Shown: positions 17,445 through 26,028 of the stretch, piece by piece | How positions within the stretch are numbered: position 1 is the first letter of the stretch | Layout of the letters: the number at the start of each line of letters is the position of its first letter | DNA from: Deinococcus sp. Arct2-2 | GTDB taxonomy: Bacteria > Deinococcota > Deinococci > Deinococcales > Deinococcaceae | Direction: 5' to 3' | NCBI RefSeq assembly: GCF_004801315.1 | Contig: NZ_SSNW01000046.1 | Coordinates: 1-45,005 of the forward strand | Length of the DNA stretch: 45,005 bases | Made by a program: the position numbers and the translations under genes | The notes under the pieces: model-generated | The model's database searches: none | What the model was told of the DNA's origin: nothing | The model's input: the letters and a program-made list of their open reading frames with translations, nothing else

Positions 17445-18437
17445 TCAGCCCGTCACGAGCGTGTTCTTTCCCTGGTGTTTGGCGGCGTACATGCAGTGGT
17501 CCGCGCGTTCGAGTAACGCGGCTGTACTCTCGCCGGCGACGTGCTGAACCAAACCGAGACTGGCGTGCATCGTCACGGTATCAGCGTCCAGCACGAATGG
17601 GGACTGAAACGCAGCCAGAATGCGGGGCCCCAGCAGCTCAAGAACGTCTCGGGACTCCGTCTGCCTTAGCAGCAGCACGAACTCGTCTCCAGCCAGCCGC
17701 GCGACCAGATCACTGCCCCGAACAACTCCCGTCAGGCGTGCGGCCACCTGCACCAGCAGCTCATCCCCAGCCTGGTGCCCGTAGCGGTCGTTGATCGATT
17801 TGAAGCCGTCCAGATCCACGAACCCCAGCGCGACATGCCCTTGACGGTCGATCCGTGCAAGCTCGCGTTCCAGCTCGAGCATAAACTGCGCCCGGTTGGG
17901 TAAGCCAGTGAGGACATCGGTGAAGGCGCGGTGTTCCATCTGCTGTTGAAGATCGATACGTTCGGTCACGTCAGTCTGAACACCGATGAAATGCGTCAGT
18001 GTTCCCTCAGCATTGTGGATCGGCCCAATGTTGAGGGCATTCCAGAAAGGCGTTCCACCTTTCTTGTAATTCAGGACCACAAGGTCGATGGCTGCCCCGG
18101 CGTCGAAGGCAGTCCGCATTTGGTGGATGGCCTCGGGATCCGTGCCCTCACCCTGCAGGAAGCGGCAGTTGTGGCCGACGATTTCGCTGAGGGTGTACCC
18201 GGTCAGCCGTTCGAATGCTGGATTGCAGTACACGATGGGCCGTCCCTCGATATTGGCACTGACGACGATTCCATTGGTGGCGTTGGTCAGTGCGGCGACG
18301 AGCATCAACAACCATTCAGGCTGATCACTCGGCAGCAGATGTGCAGTGAAAACAAAAGGCGCCTGTGCGTCTGTTTTGGGGGCTTGGAGATCGGTTAGAC
18401 GAACAAACTCGCCCTCAGATGACGGCATGTTTGGCAT
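17445..18437 (-). CDS. LOV-GGDEF protein, probable light-responsive diguanylate cyclase
   Basis: Encodes 330 residues. A LOV domain at about 45-155 carries GHNCRFLQG with the flavin-binding cysteine at Cys91 and LNYKKGGTPFWNAL in the later strands. A GGDEF domain follows at about 165-328 with FVDLDGFKSINDRYGH. The cyclase signature is LAGDEF instead of LGGDEF; AGDEF variants are reported to be active in some cyclases, so activity is plausible. The RxxD inhibitory site is not obvious. LOV joined directly to GGDEF by a short helix is the simplest known light-to-c-di-GMP layout. TAGTCT lies seven bases before the ATG, suggesting a leaderless transcript. It runs in the same direction as the split LOV gene. 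Confidence 0.93.
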   Translation of the reverse strand: MPNMPSSEGEFVRLTDLQAPKTDAQAPFVFTAHLLPSDQPEWLLMLVAALTNATNGIVVSANIEGRPIVYCNPAFERLTGYTLSEIVGHNCRFLQGEGTDPEAIHQMRTAFDAGAAIDLVVLNYKKGGTPFWNALNIGPIHNAEGTLTHFIGVQTDVTERIDLQQQMEHRAFTDVLTGLPNRAQFMLELERELARIDRQGHVALGFVDLDGFKSINDRYGHQAGDELLVQVAARLTGVVRGSDLVARLAGDEFVLLLRQTESRDVLELLGPRILAAFQSPFVLDADTVTMHASLGLVQHVAGESTAALLERADHCMYAAKHQGKNTLVTG

Positions 18438-18459
18438 GCTTAAGACTAGGTTAAGGGGG

Positions 18460-18489
18460 TTGACACAAACATCACAGTCGTGGTAATCC
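18460..18489 (+). promoter_or_regulatory. Strong sigma-70-type promoter without a plus-strand gene
   Basis: TTGACA at 18460-18465 and TAATCC at 18484-18489 are 18 bp apart. No plus-strand gene follows for 2 kb. Downstream there is a short hairpin, CACCGTTTCACGGTG, near 18586-18600, and paired GTTGC/GCAAC around 18554-18586. A small RNA is possible but unproven. Confidence 0.35.
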
Positions 18490-18685
18490 GTGGCGCCTTA
18501 ACGTGGTTCGCGGCTGCCTGAGGGCAGAAGTGGCTCAATCGTCTGGCTACCCCTGTTGCAAGGAGGGCACCAAAAACGGGGGCAACACCGTTTCACGGTG
18601 ATTGAACGAAACGATAGGGCGTTTTGAATTCGCCTTGTCGGAGTTCACCAAAATCCGGGGGCTAGAGATCCAGTAACCGGACGGC

Positions 18686-18850
18686 TCACTGATAGGCGGC
18701 GTCCACAGCGTCCAACGATAGGTGCTGGTAGGTTTCCAGGCTCTTCTTGCTGGCGTGTCCACTGAAAAGTTGGATCTGTGCGTCTGACAACTTCTGGTCA
18801 TTCAGGAAGATCGTCAGAGGTGGCACGGTTAGCGTGTAGGGCTGTTCTGG
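18686..18850 (-). pseudogene. Tyrosine recombinase (integrase) C-terminal relic
   Basis: The minus strand reads LSDAQIQLFSGHASKKSLET, then YQHLSLDAVDAAYQ and TGA at 18686-18688. The GHxSxxSLExYQHLS pattern holds the last catalytic His and the nucleophilic Tyr (TYQ) of phage-type integrases. Upstream the frame closes at a TGA near 18860, which is also the stop region of the next gene, so only about 55 codons remain. It marks another past insertion of an integrating element. Confidence 0.65.
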
Positions 18851-18853
18851 CCC

Positions 18854-19072
18854 TCACGCGACAAAGCTCATGTGGGTTTTGACCTGCAGGGGCACCACGT
18901 CTGCTGGCCGGTAGAGGCCGCAGAGGTGTTCGCGGTCGCCCGTTCGAAGCTTGAACAGGGCAGCGACGGTTTGACCGTCCGCAGGTTGCAAGCCTTCCAG
19001 TTTCAAGGCTTCAATGGTGGCGAGGTCGAGTGGATGGGTTTGGTGGGAGGTGGGGATGTTCTCTTTGGGCAT
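18854..19072 (-). CDS. Small hypothetical protein
   Basis: Encodes 72 residues from an ATG at 19072 with GGAAGAG eight bases upstream; the frame is open to a TTG at 19096. The sequence (DLATIEALKLEGLQPADGQT, then VAALFKLRTG and CGLYRPADVVPLQ) looks like a folded soluble protein with no signal or membrane segment. I do not recognise a family. It lies directly upstream of the integrase relic on the same strand. Confidence 0.4.
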   Translation of the reverse strand: MPKENIPTSHQTHPLDLATIEALKLEGLQPADGQTVAALFKLRTGDREHLCGLYRPADVVPLQVKTHMSFVA

Positions 19073-19096
19073 GAAGGCACTCTTCCGCTTGCTCAA

Positions 19097-19389
19097 GCGT
19101 GGGCTCAGGCAGGCACACAGTATCCCTCAGTGGGCAGGGGGCCGAACGGAGGCGGGGGAGAGTGGGGGGGCGGCACCTCAAACACCCGGTATCTATGCCT
19201 GAAAACGGCACCAGGCCAGCCGCTGCCACCACCATCTGGGTTCCGAACCGCGGCTTGAACTTTCACTGCTCTCCGCAAAAGCCTTTCTTGTTGCACTGCT
19301 GGCTGCGGTAAGTCAACCCATGGCTGAGTAGGGCTTGGTGCTGTGTATCCAGGGCAGCGAATCAGCCACAGCATTGGCACCCCATTAGC
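19097..19389. other. Intergenic region without a gene
   Basis: G-rich on the plus strand around 19130-19170 with no reading frame that looks like a protein. No terminator with a T run is visible after the LLM oxidoreductase gene that ends at 19390. Confidence 0.3.
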
Positions 19390-20436
19390 TCAGCGCCAGA
19401 GCTGTGCCAACCGCTCGCGCACGTGGGGGGCCACTTCGCCTCCCAGCAGGCCGATGGCCCGCAGCATGCGGTCATGGGCCACTGCCACATTCGTCATCTG
19501 AAACGTCAGGCGCGACACCCCTCCCAGCACCTCATGTACATGTACGGCCTTGTCGACCACCTCCTGCACGCTCCCGATCAAGTACGCCCCAGACGGGCCA
19601 CACTCCGCCTCAAACCGGGCACGTGAAGCCGGGGGCCAGCCGCGCTCACGGCCGATGGTGTCGACCATGCGGGCGTAGCCTGGATAGAACGCGTCGCGCG
19701 CTGCTTGGGAGGTTTCCGCGACGAAGCCGAAGGCGTGCACGCTCACCCGCAGTATTTCTGGTGCGTGCCCCGCCGCCTCGCCTGCACGGCGGTATAAGTC
19801 CACCAGCGGCCGGAACCGCCGGAAGTCCCCTCCAATGATGGCCACCATCAGCGGCAGTCCCAGGGTTCCCGCACGCACGAACGACGCGGGTGTGCCGCCG
19901 ACGCCGACCCAGATAGGCAGCCGCTCCTGGTGCGGGCGCGGGTACACGCCTTGTCCGGTGAGCGGCGCGCGAAATTGTCCCTGCCACTGGACGTGGGTCT
20001 CGTCACGCAGTTTGAGCAAAAGGTCGAGCTTTTCGACGAACAGCGCGTCGTAGTCTTCCAAGTGCAAGCCGAAGAGTGGGTAGGCTTCCACGAAAGAACC
20101 GCGCCCGACCACGATTTCCGCACGGCCACGGGACAAGAGGTCGAGGGTGGCGTACTGCTGGAACACCCGGACAGGATCGTCGGCGCTGAGAACGGTCACG
20201 GCACTGTTGAGGCGAATGCGTTTGGTGCGGGCGGCGGCGGCGGCGAGGATCATGGCGGGCGCGGCATCGAGATATTCGCGGCGGTGATGTTCGCCGACGC
20301 CAAAGGAGTCGAGGCCAACCTCGTCGGCGCGTTCGATTTCTTCGATGAGGTGGTTGAGGCGGTCGGCACCGGAGAGCGTGACTCCGGTGTCCGGATCGGT
20401 GATGGTGGCGGCGAAGCTGTCGATGCCGATCTGCAT
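19390..20436 (-). CDS. LLM-class flavin-dependent oxidoreductase
   Basis: Encodes 348 residues from the ATG at 20436, which has AAGGAG seven bases upstream; the frame stays open to 20508 with a poorer start. It opens MQIGIDSFAATITDP and has EIERADEVGLDSFGVGEHHR, the usual beginning of the luciferase-like TIM barrel, with later strands RLPIWVGVGGTPASFVRAG and GRGSFVEAYPLFG. Such enzymes use FMN or F420 to oxidise or reduce small molecules; the substrate is not readable. The gene is divergent from a MarR-type gene, and the operator between them suggests it is repressed until a small-molecule inducer arrives. Confidence 0.92.
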   Translation of the reverse strand: MQIGIDSFAATITDPDTGVTLSGADRLNHLIEEIERADEVGLDSFGVGEHHRREYLDAAPAMILAAAAARTKRIRLNSAVTVLSADDPVRVFQQYATLDLLSRGRAEIVVGRGSFVEAYPLFGLHLEDYDALFVEKLDLLLKLRDETHVQWQGQFRAPLTGQGVYPRPHQERLPIWVGVGGTPASFVRAGTLGLPLMVAIIGGDFRRFRPLVDLYRRAGEAAGHAPEILRVSVHAFGFVAETSQAARDAFYPGYARMVDTIGRERGWPPASRARFEAECGPSGAYLIGSVQEVVDKAVHVHEVLGGVSRLTFQMTNVAVAHDRMLRAIGLLGGEVAPHVRERLAQLWR

Positions 20437-20493
20437 ATGGAACTCCTTCACGAGGGGGGAGAGAAGGGCCAGGAACACAGGCTGTCCCTGAAC

Positions 20494-20523
20494 TTGACGC
20501 GGATTCACTTTAGCACTAAAGTG
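20494..20523 (+). promoter_or_regulatory. marR-type promoter overlapped by a perfect inverted-repeat operator
   Basis: TTGACG at 20494-20499 and TAAAGT at 20517-20522 are 17 bp apart, and the start codon follows seven bases later, so the transcript is nearly leaderless. CACTTTAG-CA-CTAAAGTG at 20506-20523 is a perfect 8-bp inverted repeat covering the -10 element. This is a classic autoregulatory MarR operator, and it also lies upstream of the divergent oxidoreductase. Confidence 0.75.
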
Positions 20524-20528
20524 AACGT

Positions 20529-20984
20529 ATGGCGCAAGTTCCCCCTGCCCCGAATGCTCGGCGTGCCAGCACTGGCCGCCCCGCCGTGCTCGCCTGGTTG
20601 CGGATGTTGCATGTGACTCAGCGCATCAGCAAAGCTTGGAATGAGCTCCTCAAAGAGCATCAGCTCAGCCCAGCGCAATTCAACGTGATTGCCACCATTG
20701 GCGGCCAGCCCGGCCTGACCCAGCGTGACCTCAGCGAGAAGCTGTTGGTGACCCAAGGCAACACCAGCCAGCTGATGCTGAATTTGGGTCAGCGCCAGCT
20801 CATCGAGCGGCGTCCTGTCGGGAGAGAAAAGCTGCTGCACCTGACCCCCACGGGCCAGGCCCTGTTTGACGCGCTGGTACCTGCGCATGAGGACTGGTTG
20901 GTCGAGCAGTTCGGAATCTTGACGGCCGAAGAGCAGGCTCAGCTGGCCCTAGTGCTACGGCGGCTGGAGCGTGCACAGCGCTGA
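20529..20984 (+). CDS. MarR-family transcriptional regulator
   Basis: Encodes 151 residues. The winged-helix core is visible: LSPAQFNVIATIGGQPGLTQ, then RDLSEKLLVTQGNTSQLMLN as the recognition helix, and LIERRPVGREKLLHLTPTGQ as the wing. The length matches the family. The gene is divergent from the LLM oxidoreductase with a perfect operator between them. It probably represses itself and the oxidoreductase, and perhaps the flavoprotein monooxygenase downstream in the same direction. The ligand is unknown. Confidence 0.9.
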   Translation: MAQVPPAPNARRASTGRPAVLAWLRMLHVTQRISKAWNELLKEHQLSPAQFNVIATIGGQPGLTQRDLSEKLLVTQGNTSQLMLNLGQRQLIERRPVGREKLLHLTPTGQALFDALVPAHEDWLVEQFGILTAEEQAQLALVLRRLERAQR

Positions 20985-21122
20985 TGGTGCGGTGCATTCA
21001 GGGAGACCTTGTCTGGTGAGCCACCGCCCTCAGTGGACTGAAAAAAGTTGAACCTCAAGATCCCTCCCGATACAGGGGTGCGCCCCAACCTTCGCCCGAC
21101 AGAGAGGAACCTGGAGACCTGC

Positions 21123-22238
21123 ATGACGCCCACCCCACCGCCTCCTCTTCTCTCTCCGCCTGGGGTCTCCCTCAAGACGCATGTCGTCGTCGTCGGTGCC
21201 GGTCAAGCGGGGCTGTCTGCGGCCTATCACCTCCAGCAGCTCGGTTTAGTTCCGCATCAACACTACGTGGTGCTCGATGCCGCCGCCGCGCCCGGCGGGG
21301 CGTGGCAGTTCCGTTGGCCTACCTTGACGCTCAGCACCGTCAACCGCATTCATGACCTGCCCGGATTGCCGTTTGCACAGACGGTCGGTTCGCACGAGCC
21401 GCAGGTACGGGCGAGCCTTGCTGTTCCACGTTACTTCGCAGCGTATGAAGAGACCTTTCATCTGCCGGTCGTCCGGCCGGTGCGGGTCAGCTTGGTCACT
21501 GAACATGGCCAGCGTCTGAAGATCGGGACAGACCGGGGAGACTTCTCGGCCCGGGGACTGATCAACGCTACCGGCACTTGGGAGACCCCGTTCATTCCGA
21601 TGTACCCCGGTGCAGACCGCTTTCGCGGGCGGCAACTGCACACCCGGGACTACACAGGCGCGCAGGCATTTGCCGGGCAGCATGTGCTGATTGTCGGGGG
21701 CGGCATTTCCGCCGTCCAGTTGCTGGATGAGATTTCGCAGGTCACCACCACGACCTGGGTGACGCGGCGGCCACCCGAGTTCCGCGAGGGCCAGTTCACC
21801 GAGGAGGCGGGGCGCGCGGCGGTCGCGCTCGTGGAGGAGCGGGTGCGCCTCGGCTTGCCGCCGCAGTCCGTGGTAGCCGTGACGGGTGTGGTGCTGACGC
21901 CAGCAGTGGAGGCCATGCGGGCCAGAGGGGTGCTCACGCGGCTGCCCATGTTCAGCGAGATCACCGAGGACGGAGTGCGCTGGGCCGACGGTACCGAGCA
22001 GCACGCCGACGTGATCTTGTGGTGCACGGGCTTTCGAAGCTCACTCGATCACCTGGCACCCTTAATGCTGCAAGGCAGCGAGGGCGGCATCCGGATGACC
22101 GGACGGCTCGCGACGCAAGTGGCCAAAGATCCGCGCGTGCATCTGGTGGGCTATGGCCCGTCGGCGTCGACGATTGGCGCCAACCGGGCAGGCCGCAGCG
22201 CCGCGGCGGAATTGATGACATTTCTTGGGCTGCCTTGA
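21123..22238 (+). CDS. FAD-dependent flavoprotein monooxygenase
   Basis: Encodes about 371 residues from the ATG at 21123 with GGAG eight bases upstream. The FAD-binding Rossmann motif is VVVVGAGQAGLSAAYHL at about residues 20-36, and the second dinucleotide site reads VLIVGGGISAVQLL at about 205. The later ATG-like turn WCTGFRSSLDHL is also present. This layout is that of small flavin-containing monooxygenases that use NADPH and O2. It may form part of a detoxification set with the MarR and LLM genes upstream, but the 138-bp gap makes co-transcription uncertain. Confidence 0.88.
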   Translation: MTPTPPPPLLSPPGVSLKTHVVVVGAGQAGLSAAYHLQQLGLVPHQHYVVLDAAAAPGGAWQFRWPTLTLSTVNRIHDLPGLPFAQTVGSHEPQVRASLAVPRYFAAYEETFHLPVVRPVRVSLVTEHGQRLKIGTDRGDFSARGLINATGTWETPFIPMYPGADRFRGRQLHTRDYTGAQAFAGQHVLIVGGGISAVQLLDEISQVTTTTWVTRRPPEFREGQFTEEAGRAAVALVEERVRLGLPPQSVVAVTGVVLTPAVEAMRARGVLTRLPMFSEITEDGVRWADGTEQHADVILWCTGFRSSLDHLAPLMLQGSEGGIRMTGRLATQVAKDPRVHLVGYGPSASTIGANRAGRSAAAELMTFLGLP

Positions 22239-22298
22239 CTGTCCTACCTAGACTGCACAAACGTTCCAGAGAGAGCAGGGGGCCTTGCTGTAGAGCTT

Positions 22299-22890
22299 TT
22301 AGTGTCTCAGCAGGCCGCGCTCAAGCGCCGCCATGACAGCGGCAGTGCGGCCCTTGACCCCAAGCTTGTCGAAGACCCGAACCAGATGGGCTTTGACCGT
22401 CGGCTCACCAATGAGGAGCTTGGAAGCGACCTTTTTGTTGCTCAGCCCATCTGCCACCAGAGAGAGGACTTGAAGTTCTCTGGCGGTCAGGAGGTCGGCA
22501 GGCTGATCCATCGAGCGGTGCATGAGCTTTTCGGCAACACTGGAGGCCAGCCGACGTTCTCCGCGCGCGACCGCTCGAACGGCGGCGAACAATTCGTTGT
22601 GGGGCGTGTCTTTGAGGAGGTGGCCGACAGCGCCCGCTTCAATGGCCTTTAAAATATCCATGTCACTGTCGTACACCGTCAAGACGAGTACGCGGCTCCC
22701 GGGAACCGTCAGTGTCAGTTGGGCTGTGGCCGCTGCACCGTCCAGTTCTGGCATCCGCAGATCCATCAACACCACATGTGGATTGGTCTGCTGAGCCAGC
22801 GAAATAGCTTCAGCGCCAGTGGCTGCCTGACCGACCGTTGCCTGTCAACTCGCCTTCCAGTACATGGCGAGAACCTGAGGGATGGTCTTC
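22299..22890 (-). pseudogene. NarL/FixJ-type response regulator, frameshifted at its N-terminus
   Basis: From 22775 down the frame is sound: VVLMDLRMPELDG (phospho-acceptor Asp), VLVLTVYDSD (Thr), HLLKDTP (Lys), and a complete LuxR helix-turn-helix LLTARELQVLSLVADGLSNK, then KVASKLLIGEPTVKAHLVRV. Upstream, TVGQAATGAEAISLAQQTNP continues in frame to a TGA near 22844. Receiver-like sequence (AEDHPSGSRHVLEGELT) then continues in another frame up to about 22890. One base change in the length of the run at about 22843 would join them. No recognisable start lies further up. No partner kinase is next to it. Confidence 0.7.
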
Positions 22891-23006
22891 GGCAGCGGCG
22901 GCGTCAACAGTACGCTCGACAAACCCGACGTCACCCTGTGTCTGCGCACGGCCCAGCTGGAAATCAGAGTTTGGTCGCGGAGCCTCTGCGCTCAGAGTGC
23001 CGAGGC

Positions 23007-23915
23007 TCAGCTGGGCCGGTGCTTGCTCAGTTGCTCGCGTACCGATGTCCAGCGCAAGTCCCGGTAGCGGTCGTTATCGAGCGGGGTAAGTTTGCCTTTC
23101 CCGGTGAACATGTCGCGCATGTACTGCATCCCCTGCCAGGCTGGAAAGGGATCGCCCGGCTGCGGCGCGGCGCGCTTGGCCACCCTGATCATCAGGCCAA
23201 GCATTCCTTTTCCACCCACATACAGCGGCCGGTACAGTTCCCCGGTCACCTCGCTCATCACCCCGGCGAGTTCGCGGGCGCTGATTGTTTCCCCAGCGAT
23301 GCGCAGAAAGCGCGGCGTGCTGCCGTCCAGGGCAGCGGCGGCCACATAGGCGGCCACGTCGTCCTTGGTGGTGAAGTCCATCGGCTGGTCGGCACTGATC
23401 CAGTACAGCACCCGGCGAATCTTTGGCTGGATGATAGGCATCTCGGCTCCCAGCACGTCCATAAACGCGCCGTTGAGGATAGACGTGATCTGGATGGAGG
23501 CGCGGTCAGCCCGGCCCATAAATTCGCGGCGCAGGTCGAGGTTGCGGTTGTCGCCCGGCGCCGTGTGGGTGAAGTCCTCGGAGTAATCCGACGGGATAAA
23601 GCGCGGCACTCCCGCGCTCACGGCGGCGTCAAGGAGAAGGCTCTGGCGGTCTAGGATCACGTCATGCAGGCCGTTGAGCGCCGAGACGACACAGGAGGCG
23701 CCAGCCATGGCGGCGGCAAGTGAAGCAACGTCTTCCGGATCCGTTTCCGCCAGGCTCACGCCGAGTGCGGTGAGGTGGATCCGCTCAGGAGCGGACAGGT
23801 TCGGGCGGATTAGGGCACGGACTGCGGCGCCGCGGGACACCAGGGCCCTGGCGATGCGGGTGCCCAGGTCGCCAGAGGCGCCCGCGAGCACAATGATGGG
23901 TTGGGGGGAAATCAT
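23007..23915 (-). CDS. NmrA-like NAD(P)-binding protein (isoflavone-reductase type)
   Basis: Encodes 302 residues with a Rossmann start IIVLAGASGDLGTRIARAL, and VPRFIPSDYSEDFTH where aromatic-alcohol and isoflavone reductases have RFxPSxFG. These proteins are short-chain reductases or NADP-sensing regulators; which applies here cannot be told. The start at 23915 has GGGGA seven bases upstream. A similar protein lies at 24951-25865 in the same direction, so the region holds two members of the family separated by a cupin gene. Confidence 0.88.
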   Translation of the reverse strand: MISPQPIIVLAGASGDLGTRIARALVSRGAAVRALIRPNLSAPERIHLTALGVSLAETDPEDVASLAAAMAGASCVVSALNGLHDVILDRQSLLLDAAVSAGVPRFIPSDYSEDFTHTAPGDNRNLDLRREFMGRADRASIQITSILNGAFMDVLGAEMPIIQPKIRRVLYWISADQPMDFTTKDDVAAYVAAAALDGSTPRFLRIAGETISARELAGVMSEVTGELYRPLYVGGKGMLGLMIRVAKRAAPQPGDPFPAWQGMQYMRDMFTGKGKLTPLDNDRYRDLRWTSVREQLSKHRPS

Positions 23916-23939
23916 AGAAAAGTCCCCTGTGCCAGAGAC

Positions 23940-24418
23940 AGGGCCCTGGTGGGTGGTGAGCGAAATGTGCTGTCAAGAGGTTAAAGGCCCATGAACAGGG
24001 AGTGAGGTTCCGGTGTCGGTCTGATGTGAGTTTGTCTTCCCTGAGCAGGTCGGAGAAACACCCTCTTCACTCCTTGAAATTCAGTGGTCTCAGCCCATTG
24101 ACTGGTGGACGCTCGAAAAGCGTGGGTGGCCTGATGGTGCCCTTCGAGTGTGCCGGTGATGTGCCAGAACCTGCTGGCGAAGAGGAGGCGCACGCGGAGA
24201 CAGGGCAAGTCTTCCTACTGGCCGGCGCAGTGACCGGGACGCACCGTCTCCTGTCAGGCCGCGTTGACCTGATCCGTTCCACTATGCGGCCGAAGACGCG
24301 CCCGACGAGCAGTTGGGACCCGGCTGTCAACCTGTCCACCGGACAGGGCCCACGCTCAAGGTCAGTGCTCCTCGGGACGCAAAGGGTTGGGGCCGGGCAC
24401 GATGTCCATGCCGTAGCG
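23940..24418. other. Intergenic region with a hairpin
   Basis: No reading frame is recognisable. CCTGTCC at 24331-24337 and GGACAGG at 24341-24347 form a perfect 7-bp stem with a 3-base loop. It lies about 70 bp past the end of the cupin gene and could help end that transcript, but there is no T run. Confidence 0.35.
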
Positions 24419-24892
24419 TCAGAGTTGCTCGGGCGTCATCAGGGGATTGAGCGTGGCGTTCTTGGGCGGCAGGATCCGTGCGGGTGCGGGCATCGCCATC
24501 TCAATGACGGCGGCCTCCAGGCTGGCCGGGGTGTAGCCGTTGAGGAAGCGGGCCGTCTCGCTGTCGACACGGAACGCATGGCGGGTGCCGCGCGGCACCA
24601 TCAGAAAGTCGCCCGTACGCGCGACCTTGGTTTCGTCGCCCACCAGAAACGTGATCTGGCCATCCAGGATGTAATAGGTTTCATCCGACCAGGTGTGCTT
24701 GTGCGGCCCGGGTCCTGAACCCTGAGACAACCATTCTTCCATCAGCGAGAATCGCCCCCCCGTGTCCTGAGCGCCGGGCAGCACAATCCACAGGATGTCA
24801 AGCCACCGGTAGGCGGGCGCCGTATTGCTGCCGTGGTTGAACCCTTCAGCGCCGGGCAGCGGCGAGAGAGCGGCGGGCGTGTCGTTCGTCAT
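24419..24892 (-). CDS. Cupin-domain protein
   Basis: Encodes 157 residues from the ATG at 24892 with GAGGAG seven bases upstream. The cupin barrel is visible: GPGPHKHTWSDETYYILDGQ holds the first metal motif (H, H, E), then FLVGDETKVARTGDFLMVPR and GTRHAF the second. Metal binding is therefore likely. The start of the gene is 58 bp after the end of the NmrA-like gene, so the two are probably one operon, repressed from the MarR operator at 25995. The substrate is unknown; similar proteins are often quercetin dioxygenase-like. Confidence 0.87.
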   Translation of the reverse strand: MTNDTPAALSPLPGAEGFNHGSNTAPAYRWLDILWIVLPGAQDTGGRFSLMEEWLSQGSGPGPHKHTWSDETYYILDGQITFLVGDETKVARTGDFLMVPRGTRHAFRVDSETARFLNGYTPASLEAAVIEMAMPAPARILPPKNATLNPLMTPEQL

Positions 24893-24950
24893 AGCAGACT
24901 CCTCGGTCCTTTCAGTCAAGTGGATCTCCGGTCTGCTCCGCTTCGCAGAT

Positions 24951-25865
24951 TCAGGCGGTTCGGCGCTGGGGCAGGGCGCGGGCAGCAAACTGAGTGAAAT
25001 TCTCCAGCGGCACGTCCGGGTACCGCCCGTTCTGAAGGTGACTGAGATTGGTCTGACCGATCAGCATGTAGAGCTGGTAAGCCAGCAGCACTGCAGCGAA
25101 CGGATGAGAGGTCTCTTGGAGTGCCTGCGAGTGTGCAGCGCGCAGTTCCGCTTCTGTGCCCATCACGAGGTGCTTGAATGTTCGTCCGGTCTGGGCTTCT
25201 ATCACTTTGGTCGCGTCAAGGATCGAGAGGCGGTCACCCGCGAAGGCGAACTTACCCTCCTGCACGCCCGGATCCAGGGCAATCCGGGCCACCATCCGCG
25301 CCGTGTCTTCCAAGCTGGTGGTGTCGATCATCTGGGTACCGTCGCCCCAGTAGGTCACGGTGCCAGTGTCATCATCGAACGTCCCTGCACCAGGCGCAAA
25401 CATTTCCATGAAGGCACCCTGGAGCACGTTGATCTGCTGAATCCCGGTGGCGGCAATCTGCTCATCCGCAGTGCGGCGCAGGTCGAACATCAGGTGCTCG
25501 CCGGGCGTCGCCTGAAAGAGGTCGAGGCCGTAGTCGGACGGCAGGATACGGCGCGCGCCGTTGCGTGCACCGCTCTGGGCCAACGCCACCTGACCATCAA
25601 CGATCACGTCTGGCCCGCCTTGGACGGCGGAGATGATCACGTCCGCGCCCTGCGTGGCCCGGTCGAGGGAAGGTGGATCGGAGAGGTCGCCTTGAACCAC
25701 TTCAGCGCCCCGTTCGATCAGCGGCTTGAGAAGCGCCTGCTGGTTGGGACGCTCGGCAGATCGCACCAGCAACCGGAGATGGATTTCCGGCTCAAGGAGC
25801 AGGTGGTGGGCAATGCGGCCACCGAGCATGCCGGTGGCTCCGGCCAAAAGAACGTTCTGGGTCAT
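24951..25865 (-). CDS. NmrA-like NAD(P)-binding protein
   Basis: Encodes 304 residues from the ATG at 25865 with AGGAGA six bases upstream; the frame extends to 25916 without a ribosome site. It begins NVLLAGATGMLGGRIAHHLL, a Rossmann glycine motif, and carries RRILPSDYGLDLFQATPGEH, the family's reductase-type loop. It is the first gene of the leftward operon with the cupin gene. The divergent MarR regulator and its two operator sites lie directly upstream, so this operon is probably induced by a small toxic or aromatic compound; that is inference. Confidence 0.88.
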   Translation of the reverse strand: MTQNVLLAGATGMLGGRIAHHLLLEPEIHLRLLVRSAERPNQQALLKPLIERGAEVVQGDLSDPPSLDRATQGADVIISAVQGGPDVIVDGQVALAQSGARNGARRILPSDYGLDLFQATPGEHLMFDLRRTADEQIAATGIQQINVLQGAFMEMFAPGAGTFDDDTGTVTYWGDGTQMIDTTSLEDTARMVARIALDPGVQEGKFAFAGDRLSILDATKVIEAQTGRTFKHLVMGTEAELRAAHSQALQETSHPFAAVLLAYQLYMLIGQTNLSHLQNGRYPDVPLENFTQFAARALPQRRTA

Positions 25866-25994
25866 GGTCGATCTCCTGCAGGCGGTAAGGCGGGCACGGC
25901 TGGGTCTGCGCCGCAACAGTGCGACAATTCAGGCATGACCCGTTCACGCCCGGTTCAGGGCTCACCGCTGAGGCTCCCTGAACCGCTTGATATA

Positions 25995-26023
25995 ATCACA
26001 AATGTGATGATCTCAATTGTGAT
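25995..26023. promoter_or_regulatory. Two tandem MarR-type operators
   Basis: ATCACA-AA-TGTGAT at 25995-26008 is a perfect palindrome. ATCTCA-AT-TGTGAT at 26010-26023 is a second copy with one mismatch in its left arm, spaced 15 bp centre to centre. TATAAT overlaps the first site at 25991-25996. The MarR start codon is at 26029, five bases after the second site, so binding would block both directions. Confidence 0.75.
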
Positions 26024-26028
26024 AAAAC

